Below, piece by piece: positions 44,769 through 54,095 of a stretch of DNA of 64,000 nucleotides. Positions within the stretch are counted from its first letter, which is position 1, and every line of letters starts with the position of its first letter. Where the stretch lies: positions 191,477 to 255,476 of the forward strand of contig NZ_BMWT01000002.1 of the NCBI RefSeq assembly GCF_014651375.1. The letters run 5' to 3'. Origin of the DNA: Tateyamaria omphalii (GTDB lineage: Bacteria > Pseudomonadota > Alphaproteobacteria > Rhodobacterales > Rhodobacteraceae). Below the pieces are notes generated by a model. The model was not told the DNA's origin and made no database searches. It worked only from the letters and a program-made list of their open reading frames with translations. The position numbers were made by a program, and so were the translations under genes.

Positions 44769-44843
44769 TGGTGGGTGATAACAGACTCGAACTGCTGACA
44801 TCTTCGATGTGAACGAAGCGCTCTACCACTGAGCTAATCACCC
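44769..44843 (-). tRNA. tRNA-Val (anticodon CAC)
   Basis: 75 bases, acceptor GGGTGAT/ATCACCC, anticodon loop TTCACAT, T-loop TTCGAGT, CCA encoded. The T stem includes a G-U pair. Confidence 0.93.
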
Positions 44844-44903
44844 AAAGTCCGCGCGTCTTAGCCAACTGCACCAGACCATGCAAGGCCCCCCGAACGCAAT
44901 TCT

Positions 44904-45419
44904 CTATTCGGCAGCGGCCTTGTCCGCGGCAGTCGTTGTGTCCGCGACTGCAGGCGCATCATCACCAGCCGTCTTCGCATCCGAAGGGTCATTTTGACGA
45001 ATGCGCGCAATCAGCAACCGGCCCGAGGCCAGCTTCTTCTCACGATTGATCTTGACCTTGCCCATGGGCTGCAGGTTCAGGGCCCGCCCGTCTCCGAGGG
45101 CTTCACCAAGCACAGCAAGGGTCGCTTCAACGGCTGGCTTGATGTCCTTTTTCTTCATGCCGCTGCGGGCAACCACAGCGTCAATAAGTTCCTTCTTGCG
45201 CATCATGGGCCCTGCAACCACCGGCGTGGGCGCATCAACCACAACCGGTGATGCCGCTGCCGGCGCTGCCTTGGTCGCCGTCTTGGCCGGTGCCATGCGT
45301 TTGGACGCCGTTTTGGCTTTTGAGGTCGTCTTCGGCTTCGCAGCCGTTGACTTTGACGTGGTTGTCCGGCTTGGCGCCGTTGTGCTCTTTGCTGCGGATT
45401 TGGTGGTGCGAGTTGCCAT
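44904..45419 (-). CDS. HU-like DNA-binding protein with histone H1-like N-terminal tail
   Basis: 171 residues. The first 60 residues are Lys/Ala/Thr-rich (repeated TTKSAAK, SKAKTASKR and AKTATKAA units) like the tail of histone H1 or bacterial AlgP. Residues about 72-140 form an HU/IHF-like domain (KKELIDAVVARSGMKKKDIK, then LGDGRALNLQPMGKVKINRE). The C-terminus is acidic and Ala-rich. It is next to lon, as hup genes often are. It is a nucleoid protein in all likelihood. Confidence 0.85.
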   Translation of the reverse strand: MATRTTKSAAKSTTAPSRTTTSKSTAAKPKTTSKAKTASKRMAPAKTATKAAPAAASPVVVDAPTPVVAGPMMRKKELIDAVVARSGMKKKDIKPAVEATLAVLGEALGDGRALNLQPMGKVKINREKKLASGRLLIARIRQNDPSDAKTAGDDAPAVADTTTAADKAAAE

Positions 45420-45560
45420 TGTGGCCTCTTCCGTTCTTGGGTGCTCATCGCTTGCATAGCGCGGAAAACTGACTCAATCCACAAGTTCGCAACAAATCGA
45501 TTAAAACAACTTTGATTGTCGCGGTTTTGGCAACAGGCAGGTTTAAATAACAAACAATAA

Positions 45561-45597
45561 GAAAAAAGGCGCAAAAGCAAATTCTTGCGCGCCTTTC
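45561..45597 (-). terminator. Intrinsic terminator of lon
   Basis: Stem AAAGGCGC/GCGCCTTT (45565-45572 with 45589-45596) with U-run (complement of the A-run 45562-45567) after it in the lon direction, 15 bases downstream of the lon stop. Confidence 0.85.
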
Positions 45598-45611
45598 TTC
45601 ATTTATTTTTG

Positions 45612-48020
45612 TCAGTGAGCCGTTGCACTGGCACCGCTGTCACGCGCCGCCGCCGCAGCCGCCGCTGCCGCTTCCTCCGCTGCCTCGTCCCATTCGATAG
45701 AATCCGGTTTTGAGACCAATGCGCGTTCCAGAACCTCGGTCACGTGGGTGACAGGGATGATCTCCAAGCCCTCTTTCACGTTGTCCGGGATGTCGGCCAG
45801 ATCCTTCTCGTTCTCTTCAGGAATGAGAACGGTCTTGATCCCACCGCGCAGGGCCGCAAGCAACTTCTCCTTCAATCCACCGATCGGCATGGCATTGCCG
45901 CGCAAGCTGACCTCGCCCGTCATGGCGATATCCTTGCGCACTGGAATTCCGGTCAGAACAGACACGATAGACGTCACCATCGCCAAACCGGCACTGGGCC
46001 CATCCTTTGGCGTCGCACCGTCCGGCACGTGTACGTGGATGTCGATCTTGTCGAACTGCGGCGGCTTCACTCCGATTTCGGGGCTGATCGACCGGACATA
46101 GGACGAAGCGGCGTCGATGGATTCTTTCATCACATCGCCCAGTTTACCGGTCGTCTTCATTCTGCCTTTGCCGGGCAGCTTCAGCGCCTCGATATGCAGC
46201 AGGTCACCGCCTACGGATGTCCAAGCCAGACCAGTGACAACGCCAATCTGGTCATCCTGTTCAGCCAACCCATAGCGATGCTTACGCACACCCAAGAAAT
46301 CGTCTAGATTTTCAGAGGTTACAACTACTTCTTCAACCTCTTTCTTGACGATCTTGGTCAGCGATTTCCGCGCCACCTTGGCAATCTCACGCTCAAGGTT
46401 CCGCACGCCAGCCTCGCGGGTATAGTAGCGAATGATATCGCTCAGCGCTTCATCGGTCAGCTCGAACTCTTTGGCCTTCAGACCGTGGTTTTTAACCTGC
46501 TTCGCGATCAGGTGCTGCTTGGCAATCTCGGATTTTTCATCCTCGGTGTAGCCCGCCAGCGGAATGATTTCCATCCGGTCCAACAACGGCCCAGGCATGT
46601 TGTAGCTGTTCGACGTGGTCAGGAACATCACGTTCGACAGGTCATATTCCACCTCCAAGTAGTGGTCGACAAACGTGCCGTTCTGTTCCGGGTCCAAGAC
46701 CTCAAGCATGGCTGATGCGGGATCACCACGGAAGTCCTGCCCCATCTTGTCGATTTCGTCGAGCAGGATCAGTGGGTTCGTGGTTTTCGCCTTTTTCAGC
46801 GCCTGAATGATCTTGCCAGGCATCGAGCCGATGTATGTCCGGCGGTGACCGCGGATTTCCGACTCGTCACGCACACCGCCCAACGAGATGCGAATGAACT
46901 CGCGCCCCGTGGCCTTGGCAACTGACTTGCCGAGCGAGGTTTTGCCCACGCCCGGAGGGCCGACCAAACACATGATCGGGCCTTTCATCTTCTTCGATCG
47001 CTGCTGTACAGCAAGGTACTCGACGATCCGCTCCTTGACCTTTTCAAGGCCATAGTGATCGGCATCCAGAATGTCCTGCGCCCGGCCAAGGTCCTTCTTC
47101 ACGCGGGATTTCACACCCCACGGGATCGACAGCATCCAGTCCAGATAGTTGCGCACAACCGTGGCTTCTGCGGACATGGGCGACATGTTCTTGAGCTTTT
47201 TCAGCTCCGCCTCAGCCTTGTCCCTGGCCTCTTTCGACAGCTTGGTTTCTGCGATTTTCTCTTCAAGTTCAGCAACTTCGTTCTTGCCGTCCTCGCCATC
47301 ACCCAGCTCTTGCTGGATCGCCTTCATCTGTTCGTTTAGGTAATACTCGCGCTGCGTCCGCTCCATCTGGGACTTCACGCGGGTCTTGATCTTCTTCTCG
47401 ACCTGCAGGACCGACATTTCGCCCTGCATCAGGCCATAGACCTTCTCAAGCCGCTCGCTCACTGCCAGCGTCTCAAGCAGGTCCTGCTTCTGATCAACCT
47501 CGATGCCCAGATGCCCGGCCACAAGGTCAGCCAGCTTTGCAGGCTCGGTCGTCTCTCCGACAGCGGCCAGCGCCTCTTCGGGAATGTTCTTCTTCACTTT
47601 GGCATAGCGCTCGAACTCGTCTGCAACAGACCGCAGCAGGGCTTCGGTCGTGGCAACGTCACCCGGCATCTCAGTCAGATACTCGGCACGCGCCTCAAAG
47701 AAGTTGTCATTGTCCAGATATTCGGTGATGCGCACCCGCGCCTGCCCTTCAACCAGCACCTTCACGGTGCCATCGGGCAGTTTCAGCAGTTGCAACACAT
47801 TCGCCAGCACCCCGGCTTTGTAGATGCCAGAGGCTTCCGGGTCGTCGACGGACGGGTCAATCTGGCTCGACAGCAGGATCTGCTTGTCGTCGGCCATGAC
47901 CTCTTCCAGCGCGCGGACCGACTTGTCGCGGCCCACGAACAGCGGCACGATCATGTGGGGGAAAACCACAATATCGCGCAGCGGCAGCACCGGGTAAGAG
48001 GCGTTCAAAGGCTCTTGCAT
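45612..48020 (-). CDS. lon: ATP-dependent protease Lon
   Basis: 802 residues: N-terminal substrate domain (LPLRDIVVFPHMIVPLFVGR), AAA+ ATPase with Walker A GPPGVGKTS and Walker B LILLDEIDKMG, and the Ser-Lys protease domain with KDGPSAGLAM. It removes damaged and regulatory proteins in the cytosol. The C-terminus ends in a run of Ala residues. CTTGAAA about 104 bases upstream of the start resembles a heat-shock sigma-32 -35 box but no convincing -10 follows. A strong terminator follows the stop. Confidence 0.98.
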   Translation of the reverse strand: MQEPLNASYPVLPLRDIVVFPHMIVPLFVGRDKSVRALEEVMADDKQILLSSQIDPSVDDPEASGIYKAGVLANVLQLLKLPDGTVKVLVEGQARVRITEYLDNDNFFEARAEYLTEMPGDVATTEALLRSVADEFERYAKVKKNIPEEALAAVGETTEPAKLADLVAGHLGIEVDQKQDLLETLAVSERLEKVYGLMQGEMSVLQVEKKIKTRVKSQMERTQREYYLNEQMKAIQQELGDGEDGKNEVAELEEKIAETKLSKEARDKAEAELKKLKNMSPMSAEATVVRNYLDWMLSIPWGVKSRVKKDLGRAQDILDADHYGLEKVKERIVEYLAVQQRSKKMKGPIMCLVGPPGVGKTSLGKSVAKATGREFIRISLGGVRDESEIRGHRRTYIGSMPGKIIQALKKAKTTNPLILLDEIDKMGQDFRGDPASAMLEVLDPEQNGTFVDHYLEVEYDLSNVMFLTTSNSYNMPGPLLDRMEIIPLAGYTEDEKSEIAKQHLIAKQVKNHGLKAKEFELTDEALSDIIRYYTREAGVRNLEREIAKVARKSLTKIVKKEVEEVVVTSENLDDFLGVRKHRYGLAEQDDQIGVVTGLAWTSVGGDLLHIEALKLPGKGRMKTTGKLGDVMKESIDAASSYVRSISPEIGVKPPQFDKIDIHVHVPDGATPKDGPSAGLAMVTSIVSVLTGIPVRKDIAMTGEVSLRGNAMPIGGLKEKLLAALRGGIKTVLIPEENEKDLADIPDNVKEGLEIIPVTHVTEVLERALVSKPDSIEWDEAAEEAAAAAAAAARDSGASATAH

Positions 48021-48409
48021 GCTCTTTTCCTTATCATTGGCAAGACAACGTGGCCCCGCTCTGCGGCAACCGTTTGCTGTCTCCGTGCTTCGGACTGTCT
48101 GATCTGTGATCCCAGCCCCTCGGTTTCAAGGTGTATCCTGACGTGCGCAGACCAAGGGTGCAATGGGGCCAAGCAAACTGTCCCCAGATTTTTGGCACAA
48201 TTTGTCGCGGAAAGACGGTCTGCACCCCCAAGATACGGGCCTGCCCAGCGCACTGCGGCAATCTGCACAAACACATTTACTTGATCCTTCAGCATCAAAA
48301 CCGCTGTGCGTGCAAACTTGGGCTGCCGTTGGTGCGACTTGACCGTCGCCGGGGATGGTGGGCGGGGCGTCGTGGCGCTCCAAGCGACACGCGCGCCGTC
48401 AATCATCAG

Positions 48410-48478
48410 TCACACCAGAGTCAGGACCGCCAAAACGGATACAGAGAACCAAACAAACGAAAAAACAACAAATGGCAT
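48410..48478 (-). CDS. Possible 22-residue membrane peptide
   Basis: An open frame reading MPFVVFSFVWFSVSVLAVLTLV has GGGGAGGG just upstream and would be a single hydrophobic helix. It is the only gene-like item in the 552-base gap between tgt and lon (48021-48572). Such peptides are known in bacteria, but the evidence is only the RBS and hydrophobicity. Confidence 0.3.
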   Translation of the reverse strand: MPFVVFSFVWFSVSVLAVLTLV

Positions 48479-48572
48479 GGCGGTCCCTCCCCAGGGTGCG
48501 TGACTGCCATGAATATAAGCCACACATGCCATGCACACGATGGGGGAATTCCTGACCATCGCTCCCCTTTTG

Positions 48573-49700
48573 TCACAAAGGGTCGATATCCCCCTCGGCC
48601 CGCATGGCATGGAAATTGGCTTGCCACGCCTCGAACGTCCCCGCCGCAATCGCGTCACGCATACCCGCCATCAGCTCCTGGTAATAATGCAGGTTGTGCC
48701 AGGTCAGCAGCATGCCCGAGATCATCTCCTGCGCCCGGAATACATGATGCAGATAGGCCCGCGAATATCCCCGGCAGGCTGGACAGCTACAATCTTCATC
48801 CAGGGGGCGCGGATCATCGGCGTGACGCGCATTCTTGATGTTGACCACACCGCGCCGGGTAAAGACCTGCCCGGTCCGCCCGGACCGTGAAGGCAGCACA
48901 CAATCCATCATGTCAATGCCACGCGCCACGGCACCAACGATGTCATCCGGTTTGCCAACCCCCATCAGGTAACGCGGCTTGTCCTGCGGCAGCTGCTCCG
49001 GCGCATAGTCCAGACAACCAAACATCGCCTCCTGCCCCTCACCCACGGCCAGACCGCCAACGGCATAGCCCTCAAACCCGATCTCCTTCAGGGCGTCCGC
49101 ACTCTCGGCGCGCAGGTCTTCCTCAAGCCCACCCTGCTGAATACCAAACAAGGCGTGGCCCGGACGGTCCCCAAAAGCATCGCGCGACCGCTGCGCCCAG
49201 CGCATCGACAGACGCATACTCTCGGCAATCCGGTCCCGATCGGCTGGCAAAGCGGGGCATTCGTCGAAACACATCACGATGTCTGAGCCCAGCAGGCGCT
49301 GGATTTCCATCGACCGCTCCGGCGTCAAGGCATGCTTGGACCCGTCGATATGGGATTTGAAAGTCACCCCTTCCTCGGTCAGCTTGCGCAGGCCAGCCAG
49401 GCTCATCACCTGGAACCCGCCGCTGTCGGTCAGAATGGGCCGATCCCAATTCATGAATTTGTGCAAACCGCCCAGACGGTCGATCCGCTCAGCGGTCGGG
49501 CGCAACATCAGGTGATAAGTGTTGCCCAGCAGAATATCGGCCCCAGTGGCACGGACACTCTCGGGCAGCATCGCCTTGACGGTCGCGGCTGTCCCCACCG
49601 GCATAAAGGCAGGCGTGCGGATGTCCCCCCGCGGTGTGGTGATGGTTCCGGTGCGGGCACGGCCATCTGTGGCGTGCAAATCAAATGAAAATCGGGTCAT
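48573..49700 (-). CDS. tgt: Queuine tRNA-ribosyltransferase
   Basis: 375 residues. The enzyme exchanges guanine-34 in GUN anticodons for preQ1. Signatures: [32 protein letters not shown] with the catalytic aspartate region, [19 protein letters not shown], and the zinc site [16 protein letters not shown]. It serves the tRNA-Asp genes in this window among others. It is divergent from the repeat protein at 49894. Confidence 0.97.
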   Translation of the reverse strand: MTRFSFDLHATDGRARTGTITTPRGDIRTPAFMPVGTAATVKAMLPESVRATGADILLGNTYHLMLRPTAERIDRLGGLHKFMNWDRPILTDSGGFQVMSLAGLRKLTEEGVTFKSHIDGSKHALTPERSMEIQRLLGSDIVMCFDECPALPADRDRIAESMRLSMRWAQRSRDAFGDRPGHALFGIQQGGLEEDLRAESADALKEIGFEGYAVGGLAVGEGQEAMFGCLDYAPEQLPQDKPRYLMGVGKPDDIVGAVARGIDMMDCVLPSRSGRTGQVFTRRGVVNIKNARHADDPRPLDEDCSCPACRGYSRAYLHHVFRAQEMISGMLLTWHNLHYYQELMAGMRDAIAAGTFEAWQANFHAMRAEGDIDPL

Positions 49701-49893
49701 GGCCCTTCATGCCGCGCAGACGCAGAAATTCCAATACCCCGCGAAACAGACGCAGAAAGACCCCGCAATCGCCCAATGGCGGCGCGTTTCGCGCCCGGTT
49801 TTAGACAAATTGTATGGATACGCCTCCGTCCTGAACATTTTTATCCCGTGCCCGATCCCGGGCATGGCCCATTCACAACGACGAGGCCTCGCC

Positions 49894-50805
49894 ATGAGCA
49901 GCGCAGGACAGCCCCCAACAACGGTCACCATTGACGATACCGGCAACGACCAGAATTGGACCACAATCACGAACAGCTACGACTGTTCCGGCTTTTTGGT
50001 GGCCACAAACACCATCATGGACAATGGCAGCACGGTGTCTGAAACGTTTTTCGGCCCCCAGCGGCTCAGCCTGACCGTCACGGACACCAGCGCCAACAAT
50101 GCAAACTGGGCCTCGCGCACAACCGAATGGAACTGGCAAGGTCAGAAAACAGCTCGAACAATTGAATACGATAATGGCGACGAACGGATCGAACGGTTCG
50201 ACGCAGTGACGGGCACGCGCACACAACGCACCGATATCGATGGCAACGACGACAAACCCTGGACTTCGATCACAACTAGCTACGATGCAGCGACCGGCGC
50301 ACGTATCGGCTCGGAAAAAGTACTCGACAACGGCCGCATTGAAACCCTGACATTCGATGCCGATACCGGCGTTCGCACCAGCCGGACACTGACCGATGGC
50401 GGAAACGACAATCCCTGGCAGTCCAAATCGTTGACCTATGACGCCAACACGGGGCAACTGACGGAAAGGGAAACCGTTTTTGATGACGGTCGTACCGACA
50501 CCATCACTTACCAGAACGGCAAGAAAGCCTCTCAGGTTCTGACGGATGGTGACAATGACACGTTCGACTGGGTGACGCGCGAAACCACCTATGATGCCAA
50601 CGGTCGCCTTGCCCTGGCCCAAGAGGTGCGCGACGATGGCGATCTTGTTGTCGAAACCTATGCCGGTGGCCGACTGACCGGGCAGACTACGTTTGACAAT
50701 TCTGGAAACGAGGCCTGGCACGTTGAAGAGGTGACATTCAACACTGCAGGCGATGTCGTAGACACAACCTACTACGATGAATCGGGCAATCTTCTGATCT
50801 TCTGA
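49894..50805 (+). CDS. Six-unit repeat protein of unknown function
   Basis: 303 residues from the ATG at 49894, with GAGG upstream; the longer frame to 49519 would run through tgt. The protein is made of six units of about 50 residues, each with a Asp/Asn-Gly-rich turn, a Trp, a YDA-type strand and an asymmetric D-D-G-R turn, as in TDGGNDNPWQSKSLTYDANT followed by FDDGRTDTITYQNGK. This resembles the YD repeats of RHS proteins but with a different spacing. There is no signal peptide. Strongly acidic. A terminator follows. It may be secreted by a type I or other non-Sec system, or act as an internal structural protein. Confidence 0.65.
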   Translation: MSSAGQPPTTVTIDDTGNDQNWTTITNSYDCSGFLVATNTIMDNGSTVSETFFGPQRLSLTVTDTSANNANWASRTTEWNWQGQKTARTIEYDNGDERIERFDAVTGTRTQRTDIDGNDDKPWTSITTSYDAATGARIGSEKVLDNGRIETLTFDADTGVRTSRTLTDGGNDNPWQSKSLTYDANTGQLTERETVFDDGRTDTITYQNGKKASQVLTDGDNDTFDWVTRETTYDANGRLALAQEVRDDGDLVVETYAGGRLTGQTTFDNSGNEAWHVEEVTFNTAGDVVDTTYYDESGNLLIF

Positions 50806-50848
50806 TCTTGCACGCGCGCCGGCCTTCCGCCGGATTGGCAAGGACCAC

Positions 50849-50876
50849 ACGCCGCCTCGCGTCGAGGCGGCGTTTC
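50849..50876 (+). terminator. Intrinsic terminator after the repeat protein
   Basis: Perfect 11-base stem (50849-50859 with 50863-50873) around CGT, followed by TTTC. The T tail is short. Confidence 0.7.
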
Positions 50877-51005
50877 GTGTTGTGCCCACCCATCTGACCT
50901 ACGCACTGGTCAGCTTTTCGCCCTGCGCGCAGCCTGTCCGTTGTGGGCGGCCACCACCCACGCTACGGTGTCAGAAAAATAAAGACACGAGACTACGGGG
51001 ACAAC

Positions 51006-52382
51006 ATGGACACACTGAATTTCGGCTGGGAAGAATGGGTGTCACTGCCCGAACTGGGATTGCCCGCACTCAAGGCCAAGATCGACACCGGCGCGCGTAC
51101 CTCGGCGCTCCATGCGCACGATATCGAAGTGTTTGGACCCGCCAAGCAACCCAAGGTCCGGTTCAACGTCCACCCCATCGCAGGCAAGGACCACGTGTCG
51201 ATCACCTGCTCAGCGCCGATCCTCGACCGGCGTGAGGTCACGTCTTCCAATGGTGAGGCAGAACTGCGCTACGTGATCGAAACCCGGCTGGATGTGGGTG
51301 GTCAGTCCTGGCCCATCGAGGTCACGCTGACAGACCGCTCTTCCATGACGTCGCGCATGCTCCTTGGGCGTCAGGCCTTGCAGGACCACATTACGATCAC
51401 AGCCTCGGAAAAGCGACTGCAGCCCGAACTCAGCTACGATGTTTACCATTCATCGGCGATGCGGAAAGTGGCCCCGGCCCGCTCCCTCCGCATTGCCGTC
51501 CTCAGCCGCGAAAATAACTACTCGACACGCCGTTTGGTGGAAGTGGGTGAAGCGCGCGGCCACACGGTCGAGGTGATCGACACCACCCGCTGCTACATGG
51601 CGATCAACTCAATGGCGCCCGAGGTGCACTACGATGGCAAGCGCCTGCCCCGCTACGACGCCGTGATCCCCCGCATCGGCGCCTCCATCACCGCCTATGG
51701 CACAGCCGTGATCCGGCAGTTCGAGACCACGGGCACCTATTGCGTGAACGGCAGCGCCGGGATCACGGCCAGCCGGGACAAGCTGCACGCCCACCAGATC
51801 CTCGCCTCGAAAAAGATCGGCATGCCCACCACTGCCTTTGCGGCCTCGCCCAAGGACACGGCCAACATCATGGGGCTCGTTGGCGCCGCACCCGTGATCG
51901 TGAAACTGCTGGAAAGCACCCAAGGCAAAGGCGTTGTGCTGGCAGAAACCAAGAAAGCGGCGGAATCGGTGATTGACGCGTTCCGTGGCCTGCGCGCCAA
52001 CTTTCTTGTGCAGGATTTCGTCAAGGAAGCGGCAGGCGAGGACATCCGCTGCCTCGTCGTGGACGGCAAGGTCGTGGCCTCAATGAAGCGCACCGGGGCG
52101 GAGGGCGACTTCCGCTCGAACCTGCATCGCGGCGGCAGCGCCACATCCGTACGGATCAGCAAGGCAGAGCGTGATGCCGCCGTCCGGGCCGCTCGGGTCT
52201 TCGGGCTGGGCAAGGCGGGCGTTGACCTGCTGCGGTCCGAAAGCGGCCCCAAGGTGCTGGAAGTGAACTCAAGCCCCGGCTTCGAAGGGATCGAAAACGC
52301 CACGGGCAAAGACATCGTGGGCAAGGTTTACGACATGATCGAAGCGCGGGTGAAACCCAAGCCCGTGCGACGACGGGGATAA
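51006..52382 (+). CDS. RimB-like retropepsin domain fused to RimK-type ATP-grasp ligase
   Basis: 458 residues from the ATG at 51006. Residues 1-150 match the putative ATP-dependent zinc protease/RimB family, with the retropepsin-like Asp27-Thr-Gly-Ala in [13 protein letters not shown] and a second conserved [11 protein letters not shown]. Residues about 160-450 are an ATP-grasp ligase of the RimK type ([18 protein letters not shown] nucleotide loop; [18 protein letters not shown] metal site). RimK adds glutamate residues to ribosomal protein S6; in Pseudomonas RimB is a separate protease in the rim operon. Here both are one polypeptide. Whether S6 is the target is unknown. Confidence 0.85.
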   Translation: MDTLNFGWEEWVSLPELGLPALKAKIDTGARTSALHAHDIEVFGPAKQPKVRFNVHPIAGKDHVSITCSAPILDRREVTSSNGEAELRYVIETRLDVGGQSWPIEVTLTDRSSMTSRMLLGRQALQDHITITASEKRLQPELSYDVYHSSAMRKVAPARSLRIAVLSRENNYSTRRLVEVGEARGHTVEVIDTTRCYMAINSMAPEVHYDGKRLPRYDAVIPRIGASITAYGTAVIRQFETTGTYCVNGSAGITASRDKLHAHQILASKKIGMPTTAFAASPKDTANIMGLVGAAPVIVKLLESTQGKGVVLAETKKAAESVIDAFRGLRANFLVQDFVKEAAGEDIRCLVVDGKVVASMKRTGAEGDFRSNLHRGGSATSVRISKAERDAAVRAARVFGLGKAGVDLLRSESGPKVLEVNSSPGFEGIENATGKDIVGKVYDMIEARVKPKPVRRRG

Positions 52383-52384
52383 GG

Positions 52385-53425
52385 TCAACCGACGCGCCGC
52401 AGCTTTTCTGTCAGAACCCAACCCGTCGCGTACTCGCCTTTGTGGTCAAGGTATCGAACTTTCGAATACCCGGTTCCAAGCTCCCCGTATTGCACGATGT
52501 GTACACGTGTGCCTTCCGTAAGGGCATACAGCAACTCGGATGCCTCTCGCGGCTGAGCGCGCACATTCAACCCCGTCTTTTCGCCGTCCAACGTGTCAAA
52601 GACTTCGACCTCGACAAGCTCTTTCAATGTGACTGTCGGTGTCCCCAAGGGTGTGACAATCACCACAGGCGGTGCCGGCAAAACCTGTTCAGAGATCGCT
52701 GTCTCGGCGACGGGCGCGGTCGCGCCTTGCGCCACATAAGGCTCAACAGTTGTGAACAAGGCGCAGGCGGCAGATATTGCTGCAAATGCCCACAGGCTTT
52801 TTTCCTTCCAGGTCCAGCTCCGTTTCCGCAACTCTTCCTCGACGGCTTGTTTGATAGAATTTTGAAGTGCATCAATTGGCACTGGCGCGTTGCCATCATT
52901 GGCCGCACCGCGTTCTCGGACAGCCTGATGATACGCCGCGAGATGCGCCCCAAGGGCGTCCGGGTTCAGCGTCGCCTGCAAAACCTCTTCTGCACCGTCT
53001 TCCGCCGACAGAATGCGCTGGCTCGTGCCCAGATCTCGACCAAACACAGAGGTAGCGGGGTCGGACATCCGTGACGGTCGTGCGCCTTCGCTAGGGACCT
53101 CGCCAATATTGCCGATACCTTCGGTCGCCAGAACGGCTGGAGCTTTGGCCAATATCCGTTGTGCGGCACGCACAAAATCCCCAGCGAGCGCGTCAACTGC
53201 CGCAGCAACGCGGACCGAAATTGCGGAAACAGACTCTCGCAAACGCCGATGCAATGGTACGGGTGCCGTGGCGGCAGCGGCGGACGTAACCCATTGCTCA
53301 CTGATCCAGCCCAAAATTGCCAATTCAACATCAGGTCGCACAATTGGCATCTGACGCATGGCAAGAACATTCGGAAAAGCGCGCACCATTTCATTTCGGA
53401 AATCGCTTAAAACAAATTCAGTCAT
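52385..53425 (-). CDS. Membrane protein with bacterial SH3 domain
   Basis: 346 residues. An N-terminal helical cytosolic part (1-200) is followed by a single membrane helix (about 212-230, SLWAFAAISAACALFTTVEP), a Pro/Val-rich linker and a C-terminal SH3-like domain (GLNVRAQPREASELLYALTE, then YATGWVLTEKLRR) expected to bind cell wall in the periplasm. Not recognised as a named protein. It ends three bases after the RimK fusion stop, convergent with it. Confidence 0.7.
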   Translation of the reverse strand: MTEFVLSDFRNEMVRAFPNVLAMRQMPIVRPDVELAILGWISEQWVTSAAAATAPVPLHRRLRESVSAISVRVAAAVDALAGDFVRAAQRILAKAPAVLATEGIGNIGEVPSEGARPSRMSDPATSVFGRDLGTSQRILSAEDGAEEVLQATLNPDALGAHLAAYHQAVRERGAANDGNAPVPIDALQNSIKQAVEEELRKRSWTWKEKSLWAFAAISAACALFTTVEPYVAQGATAPVAETAISEQVLPAPPVVIVTPLGTPTVTLKELVEVEVFDTLDGEKTGLNVRAQPREASELLYALTEGTRVHIVQYGELGTGYSKVRYLDHKGEYATGWVLTEKLRRVG

Positions 53426-53645
53426 ATCAATTCAACTTGCACTTTTTTTCTTGATATTCTCGCAAGGGGCATCCGGCAAACGATAATGCACAACTCCAGT
53501 CCCAGACCGCACCGGCAATTGATCAACTCATAGCTTTGTCGAAAGTCACCCATAAACTGATGGCTCGAATGCAAACCATGGGCGACCCTTTACCGCCCTC
53601 GCCGCGTTCCCTATATAAACACTCAGGAACAAATCCGGGGATCCC
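53426..53645. promoter_or_regulatory. Divergent promoter region
   Basis: 220 bases between the SH3 protein and the SufT-like gene, both reading away. CTATATAAAC near 53612-53621 is a possible -10 region for the right-hand gene. Nothing else supported. Confidence 0.35.
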
Positions 53646-54008
53646 ATGAACCAGCCCACCGAACAGATGGAAGGCACGCCGCTGATCGCGCCCTCGTCCA
53701 CCGATCACCCGCTGCACGAGGCGGTTGTTGAAGCCTGCCGTACGGTCTATGACCCCGAAATCCCCGTGAACATCTTTGAGCTTGGCCTGATCTACACAAT
53801 CGACATCAATGCCGAGAACGAGGTGAAGGTGATCATGACACTCACCGCCCCCGGTTGCCCCGTCGCGGGCGAGATGCCCGGCTGGGTCGCAGACGCCATT
53901 GAACCCCTTCCAGGTGTCAAACAGGTCGATGTGGAACTGACATGGGAGCCGCCCTGGGGTATGGAAATGATGTCGGACGAAGCGCGGCTCGAACTCGGTT
54001 TCATGTAA
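53646..54008 (+). CDS. Fe-S assembly protein, MIP18/DUF59 family (SufT-like)
   Basis: 120 residues. The DUF59 core is present: YDPEIPVNIFELGLIYTIDI and LTAPGCPVAGEMPGWV with the conserved reactive Cys, and VELTWEPPWGMEMMSDEARL. Members such as SufT help mature [4Fe-4S] proteins. No other suf genes are in the window, though an IscA-like gene is at 56499. The paaD branch is an alternative but lacks paa neighbours here. Confidence 0.9.
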   Translation: MNQPTEQMEGTPLIAPSSTDHPLHEAVVEACRTVYDPEIPVNIFELGLIYTIDINAENEVKVIMTLTAPGCPVAGEMPGWVADAIEPLPGVKQVDVELTWEPPWGMEMMSDEARLELGFM

Positions 54009-54095
54009 GCGTCACAAAACCATCACGAACGCATTGGGAAACCGTCATATCGGCGCTTCATCCTGAATGGGTAAAGACCGCCGAAGGATTCTCAA

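Noticed and set aside
48101..48130. Heat-shock promoter of lon
   Set aside because: The -35-like CTTGAAA is good but no convincing -10 element is at the right distance.
49519..49893. N-terminal extension of the repeat protein
   Set aside because: It lies opposite and within tgt and gives non-protein-like sequence; the ATG at 49894 has an RBS.
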